Of a stretch of DNA of 32,983 nucleotides, positions 15,574 to 22,909 are shown one piece after another. Origin of the DNA: DAOTVC01 sp034437215 (GTDB lineage: Bacteria; Chloroflexota; Anaerolineae; B4-G1; SLSP01); NCBI GenBank assembly GCA_034437215.1, contig DAOTVC010000053.1, positions 1 through 32,983 of the forward strand, read 5' to 3'. Each line of letters starts with the position of its first letter. Position 1 is the first letter of the stretch. The notes below the pieces were generated by a model, which was not told the origin of the DNA, ran no database searches, and saw nothing but the letters and a program-made list of their open reading frames with translations. Position numbers and translations under genes: made by a program.

Positions 15574-15630
15574 TGCGTATTTCGTACTGCGTATTCCGTG
15601 CGTGGAGACACGGAATACGCAGTACGGAGC
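15574..15630. repeat. heptad-built inverted repeat, TGCGTAC type, copy 3
   Basis: Units TGCGTAT, TTCGTAC, TGCGTAT and TCCGTGC are followed by a short loop and reverse units ACGGAAT, ACGCAGT and ACGGAGC. GTACTGCGTATTCCGTG (15584-15600) pairs perfectly with 15609-15625: a 17-bp stem with an 8-base loop. Paired changes away from the other copies (CCGTG with CACGG) keep the stem intact. It starts eight bases after the stop codon of the DAO-type gene and may also stop or protect that transcript; no T tract follows. Confidence 0.8.
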
Positions 15631-15711
15631 CCCACACGTTTACAGTCCTCAAGCCCCACCTTCCTTTGAATGCCCACCGGTGAGAGTTGCTTTGTTGGAA
15701 GGAGGTCCCAG

Positions 15712-15865
15712 ATGAGACACCCAAGAGTGCTGACGCTCCTGCTCGCGGCCCTGCTCCTCGCCGGCTGGGCCTGGGGTGAGAAGGGGGCGGAGACCTTCTC
15801 GAGCGTCGCCGTCGGGGCTCCAGGAGGGGGCCGGGGTCGTGACCTGGGTGGAGGTGGGGGAGTAG
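15712..15865 (+). pseudogene. remnant of a small secreted protein (frameshifted)
   Basis: AAGGAGG at 15699-15705 lies six bases before an ATG that opens a clear signal peptide (MRHPRVLTLLLAALLLAGWAWG). After about 35 residues the frame becomes an unlikely Gly/Arg run and would read on into the convergent gene. In another frame, starting at the GGGG run at 15814-15817, the sequence reads GLQEGAGVVTWVEVGE and stops at 15863-15865, like a natural C-terminus. Removing one G would join both parts into a protein of about 50 residues; a larger ancestral protein with a deletion is equally possible. A sequencing error cannot be excluded. Confidence 0.4.
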
Positions 15866-15872
15866 GCGGCCC

Positions 15873-16724
15873 TCAGAAGTCGATCGTCGGCTCCAGCGGG
15901 ACGGGGGGATAGACCTGGCCCGGCACGGGCGGCATGGAGTTGTAGACCCAGTCGACGTCGAGGGTGCCACAGCGGACGCCCCCCTGCCTCTTCACCCCGG
16001 AAAAGGTGCCCCGCACCAGCACGTCCTCCATATCGAGGGACATGCCGAAGAGGGCGACGGTCGCGCCCGCGGGCAGGGCGGCGAGCTCCTTCCCGAAGGC
16101 GCCCAGGGAGAAGATGACCCGCCCGGCGTCGGGCGCCCGAGCCTGGAAGAGGGGCACAATGACCGGGTAGCCGTCGGGGCCGACGTGGGCCAGGAACTTG
16201 GGGTTGCCCACCTTGCCGAGGAGCTGCCGGGTCCAGCCGTTCATCGCCTCCTCCCCCTCACCCCTGCGGCCCAGCGCCTGGGCCAGGAACGTCTGCAGGG
16301 CGGCGAGGGCCACCCGCCCCATGGGCAGCGCCTCCCGCCCGCTCTGCGCCACGAGGTCGGCGTAGTAGACGGTGTGGATGCCGAAGTAGGCGTTGTAACG
16401 GAACATGGGCACCCGGTTGTACATCTCGTACTCGGGCCCCGCCTGCGCCGTGTGGGTGAAGTCCGCCTTGCCCCGCCAGAGCTGCCGGTCCATGGTCATG
16501 ATGAGGAAGCCCACCTTCGGATTCCGGCGGACGAAACCCTTGCTCTGCCCCTCGGTGAACTGCCCCCAGACCACCTGGGTGGGCGAGGCGGCCTGCAACG
16601 AGGTGATGAGCGTGAGGTGCGGCAGCCCCTCGTCGTTCACCGTCGCCAACATCCCCACCTTCATCACCGGCTCGAAGGCTTTCATCTCCTGTGGGGAGAA
16701 GGTCGTCTCTTTCAGTTCGCGCAT
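15873..16724 (-). CDS. pyridoxamine 5'-phosphate oxidase-family FMN split-barrel protein
   Basis: The 283-residue soluble protein shows the FMN-binding split-barrel signature near its N-terminus: VMKVGMLATVNDEGLPHLTLI (about 20-40), then VVWGQFTEGQSKGFVRRNPKVGFLI. A related second half contains FLAHVGPDGYPVIVPLFQA, suggesting two barrel-like repeats. Members of this large family reduce or bind flavins, haems or F420, so the reaction is not predictable. It is the last gene of the glycyl radical enzyme operon, 16 bases after the activating enzyme, and may serve as a redox partner, or protect against oxygen; both are inference. No signal peptide. Confidence 0.75.
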   Translation of the reverse strand: MRELKETTFSPQEMKAFEPVMKVGMLATVNDEGLPHLTLITSLQAASPTQVVWGQFTEGQSKGFVRRNPKVGFLIMTMDRQLWRGKADFTHTAQAGPEYEMYNRVPMFRYNAYFGIHTVYYADLVAQSGREALPMGRVALAALQTFLAQALGRRGEGEEAMNGWTRQLLGKVGNPKFLAHVGPDGYPVIVPLFQARAPDAGRVIFSLGAFGKELAALPAGATVALFGMSLDMEDVLVRGTFSGVKRQGGVRCGTLDVDWVYNSMPPVPGQVYPPVPLEPTIDF

Positions 16725-16740
16725 CTTGCCACTCCTGACT

Positions 16741-17775
16741 CTACTCTGACTGCGTCGCCCCCGTCACGACCACGATCTCGGGGTCGACGCCCGAGCCCTG
16801 CGCCCATCCCGCCGCCTCTTCCAGCGCCGCCGCCGTCATGAGGGGCGTCTCGGCGAAGTCCCACGCCAGGTCCAGGCGCCGGTACTTGTCACGGCAGAGG
16901 TTGTTGAAGGCGCAGAGCTCCCAGCGCTCGATCCCGCCCACGAAGTGGGCGGCGAGGAAGGCGCCCAGTCCCTCCAGGTTCTCGCGGGTCGCCGTCGCCC
17001 CCGGAATGAGCGGGGTGCGAATCCAGAGGCGTGCCGCGGGCGCCCGCTCCGAGATCCGCAGGAGGTGGTCGCGGACGAAGAGCAGGTTGTCCAGAACCCG
17101 CTCGTTGGAGGCCCCCGTGAAGTCGCGGTGGCGTTGGGGATCGATCTCCTTCAGGTCGAAGAGTACGAGGTCGGTGTAGGGCAGGATCGCCGCCAGCGCC
17201 GCCGGGGCGGCGAAGCCGCAGGTATCGAGCGCCGTCCGCATCCCCTCCTGCTGGAGGCGGCGGAGGAAGGTCGCGACGAAGCGCGCCTGCAGGGTCGGCT
17301 CCCCGCCCGAGACGGTCACCCCGCCCCCCGAGGTGGCGAAGTAGGTGCGGTCCTTCAGCACCTCGGTGACGAGCGCCTCCACCTCCACCTCCCGACCCAG
17401 ATACTCCAGGGCGAGGGCGGGACAGGTGCGCGCGCAGGCGCCGCAGCCCGTGCAACACTCCCGGTCGATCTCCATCCCCTGGGGAGTCAGCTCGAGGCAA
17501 CCGTGGGGGCAGGCGGTGACGCAGGTGCCGTAGCCGACGCAGCGATCCTCCAGCCACTGCACCTGGGGCTGGGGGGAGATGCTCTCGGGATTGTGGCACC
17601 AACGGCAGGCCAACGGGCAGCCCTTGAAGAAGACGGTGGTGCGGATGCCGGGCCCGTCCTCCGTGGAGAGGCGCTGCAGGTGCAGGATGCGCGCCGTCAG
17701 CGCGGGAGCCCTCTGCTCCCCGTCCGTCCCCGCCTGCTTGGGCGCGCGCCCTCTCCCTCTGCGTCTGAAGAACAT
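16741..17775 (-). CDS. glycyl-radical enzyme activating protein (radical SAM)
   Basis: This enzyme uses S-adenosylmethionine and a [4Fe-4S] cluster to place the glycyl radical on its partner, almost certainly the enzyme encoded at 18811-21321. The radical SAM motif is GCPLACRWC (Cys53, 57, 60). Between it and the core lies the two-cluster ferredoxin insert seen in dehydratase and decarboxylase activases. The second site is complete (Cys108, 111, 114, 118), but the first reads CVGYGTCVTAC, with Tyr82 where CxxCxxC requires Cys; Cys93 might substitute. SGGEPTLQ follows as the SAM-binding GGE motif. I chose the ATG at 17773-17775, five bases after AGGAG; an in-frame GTG at 17779-17781 overlaps the preceding stop codon. 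Confidence 0.93.
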   Translation of the reverse strand: MFFRRRGRGRAPKQAGTDGEQRAPALTARILHLQRLSTEDGPGIRTTVFFKGCPLACRWCHNPESISPQPQVQWLEDRCVGYGTCVTACPHGCLELTPQGMEIDRECCTGCGACARTCPALALEYLGREVEVEALVTEVLKDRTYFATSGGGVTVSGGEPTLQARFVATFLRRLQQEGMRTALDTCGFAAPAALAAILPYTDLVLFDLKEIDPQRHRDFTGASNERVLDNLLFVRDHLLRISERAPAARLWIRTPLIPGATATRENLEGLGAFLAAHFVGGIERWELCAFNNLCRDKYRRLDLAWDFAETPLMTAAALEEAAGWAQGSGVDPEIVVVTGATQSE

Positions 17776-17777
17776 AG

Positions 17778-18791
17778 TCACTCCTGGGGCTGAGGCAGCG
17801 GCAGAGGCAGGATCAGGACCTTCCGAACCTCCTCCAGCCCCTCCTCGATAAGTTGCACGCCCCGCTCGAAGCTCTCCAGCGGCAGCCGGTGGGAGACAAG
17901 CGCCGAGACCTCCAACCGTCCCGAGCTCAGCAGCGCCACTGCCTGGTAGGAGTTGCGCACCGAGGTGTAGGAGGAGAGGAGGGTCAGCCCCTTGCGGAAG
18001 ATCTCGAAGGCGTCGCAGGTGAGCTCCGAGCCGCGGGGCGGCACGCCGAAGAGGAGCACCCGCCCGCCGGGCCGCGCGAACTCCGTCGTCCGCCCCATCA
18101 CGGGGACGGCGCCCGTCGCGTCGATGACCACGTCGTAGGCGTCCTGCTCCAGGGCATCGAGCTCCTCGAGCCCGGTGTCGCAGCCGAGATCCCGCGCCAG
18201 CGCCAGCCGGGCAGGATTCCGCTCCACGACGGTGACCCGCGTCGCGCCCTCCAGGCGGACCACCTGGAGCAGCAGGGCGCCGATGGGGCCCGCGCCGAGG
18301 ATGGCCACCCGATCTCCCGCTCGAATGCCCACCCTCTCCACGCCGTGCACGACGCAGGAGAGGGGCTCCACGAAAGCCGCCACTTCGAAGGGCAGCTCGC
18401 CCACGTCGAAGAGCGCCTTCTCGGGCGCGAGAGTGTACTCTGCCATCCCGCCGGGCAGCGTCACGCCCACCGCCTGCCAGTTGAGACAGAAGTTCTGCCG
18501 GTTGTGGAGGCAGTTGTAGCAGTTGTCACAGGCGATGTTGGGCTCCACCGCCACCCGGTCCCCCACGCTGAAGCGGCTCACGCCCGGCCCCACCGCCGCG
18601 ACGACGCCGGAGAACTCGTGCCCGGGGATCACGGGGTAGTCGCCCAGGTACTCCCCGCGGAGAATGTGGACGTCGGTGCCGCAGATACCGCTCGCCATCA
18701 CCTGCACGAGCACCTCCCCCTCGCCGGGTTCCGGCCGGGGACGCTCGACGACCTCGACCTGGTTGGGTGCCTGAATCTCGACCGCTCTCAT
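17778..18791 (-). CDS. zinc-dependent medium-chain alcohol dehydrogenase
   Basis: The 337-residue protein is an MDR-type NAD(P)-dependent dehydrogenase of the sorbitol/threonine/galactitol-phosphate group. Catalytic zinc ligands are Cys37 (GICGTD) and His58-Glu59 (PGHEFSG); the structural zinc site is Cys88, 91, 94 and 102. The Rossmann loop is VAILGAGPIGALLLQ. The start is the ATG at 18789-18791; an earlier in-frame start adds 30 residues unlike the family. It lies 19 bases after the glycyl radical enzyme and two bases before the activase start. The position suggests that it acts on the aldehyde or ketone made by that enzyme, or on its substrate. Confidence 0.9.
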   Translation of the reverse strand: MRAVEIQAPNQVEVVERPRPEPGEGEVLVQVMASGICGTDVHILRGEYLGDYPVIPGHEFSGVVAAVGPGVSRFSVGDRVAVEPNIACDNCYNCLHNRQNFCLNWQAVGVTLPGGMAEYTLAPEKALFDVGELPFEVAAFVEPLSCVVHGVERVGIRAGDRVAILGAGPIGALLLQVVRLEGATRVTVVERNPARLALARDLGCDTGLEELDALEQDAYDVVIDATGAVPVMGRTTEFARPGGRVLLFGVPPRGSELTCDAFEIFRKGLTLLSSYTSVRNSYQAVALLSSGRLEVSALVSHRLPLESFERGVQLIEEGLEEVRKVLILPLPLPQPQE

Positions 18792-18810
18792 GCTCGCTCC
18801 CCTGCTCTCC

Positions 18811-21321
18811 TCAAATCCGGTGGGCCTCCCGGGCGATGACCTCGTCCTGGAGCTCCCTGCCGATGCTGGTGAAATAGGCATTGTACCCCGTCACCCGCAC
18901 CAGCAGGTGGCGGTAGTTCTCGGGGTGCTTCTGGGCGTCGCGCAGCATGTCGGCGTCGACCATGTTGATCTGCAGCGCCGTCCCCCCCTGCTCGACGTAG
19001 GCCCGCAGGAAGGCCTTGAACTTCTCCCGGTGCTCGGAATCCCGCAGCAGGGAGGGGCTGAAGGTCATCGTGTGGCTCCCCCCGTTGGGCAGCAGGTTGA
19101 CGAAGTCCTCCCACTCCCCTTCAGGCGAGCGCCCACCCAGCACCTTCCCCACGGAGTTGACGTTCGCCGTCGGCCCCTCGGTGTCGGCGCCGTTGGAGGG
19201 ACAGAGGGCGTTGGACAAGAACTTGCCCTTGGGGCGCCCGTCGGGGCTGGCGGGCAGGATGAAGCCGTCGGAGACCCAATAGTTCCAGCTCAGCATGCCC
19301 GGGCGGAACTGCCGCCCGGTGGAGACCGTCCTGTGCTTCCAGGTCTCCTCCGTCCAGAGCTCCATCACCCGGAGCCCCAGGGCGTCGGCCTCGTCGTCGT
19401 CGCGCCCGTACTTCGGCGCCCGGTTGAGGGCCACCGCCTGGAGCACCTGGTGCCCGTCCCAGTTGTCGCGCAGCGCCTCCACCAGCTCCTCCAGCGTGCA
19501 GATCCCCTCGTCGAAGACCAGGTACTTGATCGCCAGCAGGGAGTCGACCGTCGTCGCGAAGGTCACCGCCTCGATGGTGACGTAGCTCAGCGCCGCCCCA
19601 CCCTGGGTCACGTCCAGCCCCTGCTCCGCACAGCCCCCCACCAGACAGGAGAGGTAGGGCGTGGGAGAGAAGCGGGCCCGGACGGCCTCGCTCTTTTCAT
19701 AGAGCTCCACCATCTTCCGGATGATAAAGCGGGTCTGCGCAGCGTAGGCCTCCCAGAACTCCTCCCACGTCTCGAAGCGTGCGGGGTTACCGGTTGCCGG
19801 CCCCCACCGTTTGCGACGCTCCGTCTGCCCGGTCAGGGGGTCTCTGAAGGGGAGGAGATCGTAGCCGTTGCCCAGCGCCAGTTCGACGGCCTTGAGCAGG
19901 TTGAGGTTGCAATCCACGGTGCCGGAACGGTCGTTGCCCTGCATCGTATTCTCCAGGCAGCCGACGGGGGCGTAGTCCCAGACATTCTCCGAGTGGATGA
20001 GGGCCTCGGCTCCCGACTTGCGCGCCTCCAGGAGCATCCCCGCCATGGAGCGCTCGTCGAAGTTCAGCAGGAAGGGGGCGCCCTGGCTGGCGGCGATCAT
20101 CTCCACGACCTTGTCCAGGAGGGCGTCGGGCGAGTTGCGGTGGAGGCGGACGTTGGGCTTGGGCTCCAGGATGGGCGACATCTCGTCGATGACCTCCAGC
20201 AGGGCGTAGGTGAGATCGTTGGTCAGATCCTCGCCGCCGGGCCCCATCCCCGAGAGGGTGAGGAGCTGTCCGTAGCCGGCCGTGATCCCCTGATTGCCGC
20301 CCGTGCGGATGAGGGCGTCGTAGGCCGTGTTACAGTGGACCCAGAAGCACTTGAGGAGCTCCTTGCCGAACTCCCGCTCCATCCCCGCCTCGAGCGCGTG
20401 CTTCCAGAAGGGGTAGAGGTATTGGTCGATGCGCCCGAAGGAGGTGCCGGGGCCGGGGTAGTTCTCGTCGGCCATGACGAGCAAGTGGGTGAGCCAGAGG
20501 GCCTGGAGCGCCTCCCAGAAGCTCCGGGCCGGTTCCCAGGGCACCCGCTCGAGGTTCGCCGCCATCTGCAGCAGCTCCTCGCGGCGCCCCTCGTCCTCCT
20601 CGCCCGCGGCGCGCTCCCGGCAGAGCTGCGCGTACCTCTCCGCCACCCGGCGCGCCGTCGTCGCGGCGATGAGCATCGCCCGCAGCTGCGCCCCCCGCGG
20701 GCCGCCCTGCTCCTCGGGGGTGAGGGCCGCGTAGCGCGCCTCCAGGTCGGCGCGGATCCCGCGCCAGCCCTCCTCGAGGACCCGGGGGTAGTCGGGGATG
20801 AGGTGCCCGCTCGTCGGCCCGCCGTTGCCGTAGCCGTGGTCGTGGAACCACTGGATGGCGGCCCGCGTCCCCCCCTTGCCCTGGACGAGGCGCCCGTACT
20901 CCCGGGCCTCCCGCTCGTTGAGGCAGGTCGAGGACATGACGTTGAAGCGGGCGCCCGCCAGCAGGTCACCCGGCAGAAGCTCCTGGGGCACGTAGTCGAC
21001 CATCACCTCCCGGTTGAACCAGGCCTTGCGCTCCGGCAGGCTCCACGACCAGAAATCGGGGTGGAGCTCCACGGAGCGGGCCACCTGCTTGAGCGCCGAG
21101 CGGAAGGTCTGGAAGAAGGCGTACGTCTCCGGCACGATGTAAAAGGTCAGCTCCTCGTACTGGAAATCCCAGGGCGTACCCGTGCTCCAGGCGGTGAACT
21201 CGTTGTTCCACCGTCGCTCCACCCCCTCAAAGTAGTAGTCGCGCAGCCAGCGAATGCGCGGGGAGAGATTCCTGGGCTCTTTGACACGGTATTTGGGCTC
21301 GTGAACCTGCCCACCGTTCAT
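18811..21321 (-). CDS. glycyl radical enzyme of unknown substrate (PFL/dehydratase/decarboxylase superfamily)
   Basis: These enzymes carry a stable backbone radical that is passed to an active-site cysteine to start reactions such as diol dehydration, C-N or C-S cleavage and decarboxylation. The 836-residue protein has the glycyl radical loop RVTGYNAYF with Gly812, 24 residues from the C-terminus, and the thiyl Cys455 with Glu457 in APVGCLENTMQGND. Dehydratase-like members usually read GCVEP; GCLEN is unusual and leaves the class open. It is not pyruvate formate-lyase, which has two adjacent active-site cysteines. It heads an operon with a zinc dehydrogenase, an activase and an FMN-barrel protein. 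GGAGG precedes the ATG by a few bases. There are no microcompartment shell genes nearby. The radical is oxygen-sensitive, implying anaerobic expression. Confidence 0.93.
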   Translation of the reverse strand: MNGGQVHEPKYRVKEPRNLSPRIRWLRDYYFEGVERRWNNEFTAWSTGTPWDFQYEELTFYIVPETYAFFQTFRSALKQVARSVELHPDFWSWSLPERKAWFNREVMVDYVPQELLPGDLLAGARFNVMSSTCLNEREAREYGRLVQGKGGTRAAIQWFHDHGYGNGGPTSGHLIPDYPRVLEEGWRGIRADLEARYAALTPEEQGGPRGAQLRAMLIAATTARRVAERYAQLCRERAAGEEDEGRREELLQMAANLERVPWEPARSFWEALQALWLTHLLVMADENYPGPGTSFGRIDQYLYPFWKHALEAGMEREFGKELLKCFWVHCNTAYDALIRTGGNQGITAGYGQLLTLSGMGPGGEDLTNDLTYALLEVIDEMSPILEPKPNVRLHRNSPDALLDKVVEMIAASQGAPFLLNFDERSMAGMLLEARKSGAEALIHSENVWDYAPVGCLENTMQGNDRSGTVDCNLNLLKAVELALGNGYDLLPFRDPLTGQTERRKRWGPATGNPARFETWEEFWEAYAAQTRFIIRKMVELYEKSEAVRARFSPTPYLSCLVGGCAEQGLDVTQGGAALSYVTIEAVTFATTVDSLLAIKYLVFDEGICTLEELVEALRDNWDGHQVLQAVALNRAPKYGRDDDEADALGLRVMELWTEETWKHRTVSTGRQFRPGMLSWNYWVSDGFILPASPDGRPKGKFLSNALCPSNGADTEGPTANVNSVGKVLGGRSPEGEWEDFVNLLPNGGSHTMTFSPSLLRDSEHREKFKAFLRAYVEQGGTALQINMVDADMLRDAQKHPENYRHLLVRVTGYNAYFTSIGRELQDEVIAREAHRI

Positions 21322-21346
21322 CCGACACCTCCGTCGAAAATGGTCA

Positions 21347-21378
21347 GATAGTCGTGTAGTCGTCTGGTCGTGCAGTCG
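21347..21378. repeat. octamer tandem repeat in the 5' region of the glycyl radical enzyme gene
   Basis: Four 8-base units (GATAGTCG, TGTAGTCG, TCTGGTCG, TGCAGTCG) end in GTCG and lie 26-57 bases upstream of the enzyme's start codon. They would be transcribed in its leader if the promoter lies further right. Confidence 0.55.
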
Positions 21379-21386
21379 AAAAGCGC

Positions 21387-21431
21387 GACCTGCCTGTCAT
21401 CCTGCGCCGCGCTCAGGATCTCGCACAGGTC
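21387..21431. repeat. REP-like inverted repeat
   Basis: Outer arms GACCTG (21387-21392) and CAGGTC (21426-21431) enclose inner arms ATCCTG (21399-21404) and CAGGAT (21414-21419). The core resembles the dispersed TCATCCTGAGC...AGGATCTC palindromes seen in many environmental bacterial genomes. Confidence 0.5.
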
Positions 21432-21721
21432 ACCCGCACTCGCTCTGCCACCGGCACCGTACGATCCTGATCGTGGTCTGATTCGCCCGCTGCTCGTGCT
21501 TGGCCGGGGTGGACAAGCACCGGTACCCAATAAGGAAGGACCTCGCGGATAGCGTACCAGGCCCTGCAAGCGAAGTATAGGTAGGGAGGAGCGGGAAGTC
21601 AAGCAAAACACGTGGCAGGGGACGCCAAGGTTCAGCCCTTCTACGGGGCCTTGATACGTGCCTTGGCACACGACTCTACCCTTGTGAGGAAATCACATTT
21701 TCACTATGGGTGTGTTGCGCG

Positions 21722-21778
21722 CCCATAAAACAAAGCCCGCTCCGCGCGCGGAGTGCAGCGACACACCAAAAAGCGGGC
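21722..21778 (-). terminator. candidate terminator of the sugar operon
   Basis: On the minus strand GCCCGCT (21772-21778) pairs with AGCGGGC (21735-21741), enclosing the self-complementary CTCCGCGCGCGGAG at 21740-21753, and is followed by TTTGTTTTAT. It lies about 70 bases after the stop codon of the zinc dehydrogenase. Alternative pairings with flanking ATGGG/CCCAT and GGTGTGTTGC/GCGACACACC are possible. Confidence 0.5.
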
Positions 21779-21806
21779 GAAGAAAACACCCTCAGATGAG
21801 ATGCGC

Positions 21807-21837
21807 AGGCGGCAGGGCGAAGTTCGCCCTGCCGCCT
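21807..21837. repeat. 15-bp perfect inverted repeat after the zinc dehydrogenase gene
   Basis: AGGCGGCAGGGCGAA and its exact reverse complement are separated by one base and lie 12 bases beyond the stop codon. The RNA hairpin would be very stable but no T tract follows, so it is more likely a 3'-protective or factor-dependent pausing element than a complete terminator. Confidence 0.55.
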
Positions 21838-21848
21838 GTGTAAAGGGG

Positions 21849-22889
21849 TCACATCTCGACGAGAACGCGGTAGGTATCGGGTTTGAGGGCGGCCTTGAGG
21901 CCCTCCTCGAGTTCGTTGAGGGGGAAGGTCTTGGAGATGAGAGGTGACATGTCAATCAAGCCCTTGGCAATCATGTCCACAGCCTGCTGCACCTCCTGCC
22001 GGCTCTGGCTCAGCGTGCCGGTGAGGGTGATCTCCTTCTTGTGGAAGAGGTTGGGGTCGATGGTGATCTTGGCGGGTTTGGGGTAGATGCTGGCGTAGAC
22101 GAGGGAACGTCCGCCCTTGGCCAGCGCGGCAACCGACTGCTCGACGGCAGCCGCGACGCTGACGGCGTTGAAGATAACGTCGGCGCCCCGCTTCCGGGTG
22201 AGGTCCATCACCTGTTCGACGAAGGAGCCGTCGCTGGGATCGATGATGGCCGCGGCCCCCAGTTTTCGGGCGTATGCGGCGCGCTCCTTGTCGGGCTCGC
22301 TCACGATCACCCGAGCGCCCGACTGCTTGACCAGCAGGAGGTGGATGAGGCCCATAATCCCGGCCCCCACCACCACCACGTCGTCGGCCCGCTCCACCTT
22401 GGCCGCCCGCACACTGCGGATGACACAGGCCAGGGGTTCGCTCAGGGCCAGCTCCTCAAAGGAAGCCTCTCCCTGAGCGGGATAGAGCTGGTTGTCCTGC
22501 ACGAGAATGTACTCGGCGAGGCCCGCCGGTCCGGGGACGTCCCGGCCCGCGTAAGCCTTCAGCGCGTTGTCGCAGATGTTGTTGAGCCCGCGGGTACAGG
22601 CCGCACAGTAGCCGCAGCGGGTCAGGGGACCGGCAACGACCTTGTCCCCCGGCTCGACGTCCATAAAGACCCGGTCACCCAGCTTCACCAACTCACCGGA
22701 GATCTCGTGCCCGCCGGCCAGCGGGTAGTAGTGCTCCTCACCGGTGTACATCCGCTGCTCCCAGGTACAAAGAGCACAGGCCTTCACCTTCACCAGCGCC
22801 TCACGCGGGCCGGGTTCGGGAAGAGGAAGTTCGTCCCACCGTATAGTTTCAGGGGCGGTAAAGACCGCCCGCGTATAGGTCTCAGTCAT
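21849..22889 (-). CDS. zinc-binding medium-chain dehydrogenase
   Basis: The 346-residue protein is an MDR-family NAD(P)-dependent polyol or alcohol dehydrogenase. Catalytic zinc ligands are Cys41 and His61-Glu62 (GGHEISG); structural zinc cysteines are 92, 95, 98 and 106. The cysteine loop reads CTWEQR rather than the common CGTD, marking a subgroup distinct from the dehydrogenase at 17778. The cofactor loop is VVVGAGIMGL. GAGGAGG lies five bases before the ATG. It is the last gene of the sugar operon, 20 bases after the aldolase, so it probably oxidises the imported sugar alcohol phosphate or a related intermediate. The exact substrate is unknown. Confidence 0.88.
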   Translation of the reverse strand: MTETYTRAVFTAPETIRWDELPLPEPGPREALVKVKACALCTWEQRMYTGEEHYYPLAGGHEISGELVKLGDRVFMDVEPGDKVVAGPLTRCGYCAACTRGLNNICDNALKAYAGRDVPGPAGLAEYILVQDNQLYPAQGEASFEELALSEPLACVIRSVRAAKVERADDVVVVGAGIMGLIHLLLVKQSGARVIVSEPDKERAAYARKLGAAAIIDPSDGSFVEQVMDLTRKRGADVIFNAVSVAAAVEQSVAALAKGGRSLVYASIYPKPAKITIDPNLFHKKEITLTGTLSQSRQEVQQAVDMIAKGLIDMSPLISKTFPLNELEEGLKAALKPDTYRVLVEM

Positions 22890-22909
22890 CTATGCCTCCT
22901 CGCACTCGA

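Larger units (their letters stand above)
21322..21848. other. 527-base gap between the glycyl radical enzyme operon and the sugar operon
   Basis: No credible gene is visible. From left to right it holds the octamer repeat (21347-21378), a REP-like inverted repeat (21387-21431), a stretch of about 270 bases (21432-21705) in which I see nothing definite, a terminator-like structured region (21722-21778) and a 15-bp perfect inverted repeat (21807-21837). Both neighbours read leftwards, so the promoter of the glycyl radical enzyme should lie here, but I cannot identify a convincing one. Confidence 0.6.

Noticed and set aside
18790..21351. Plus-strand open frame of 853 codons spanning the glycyl radical enzyme gene
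   Set aside because: No ribosome site, composition of a GC-rich shadow, and it covers a gene with verified glycyl radical and thiyl motifs.
21387..21431. REP-like palindrome considered as the end of an insertion sequence
   Set aside because: No transposase remnant, no target-site duplication and only one copy in the window.
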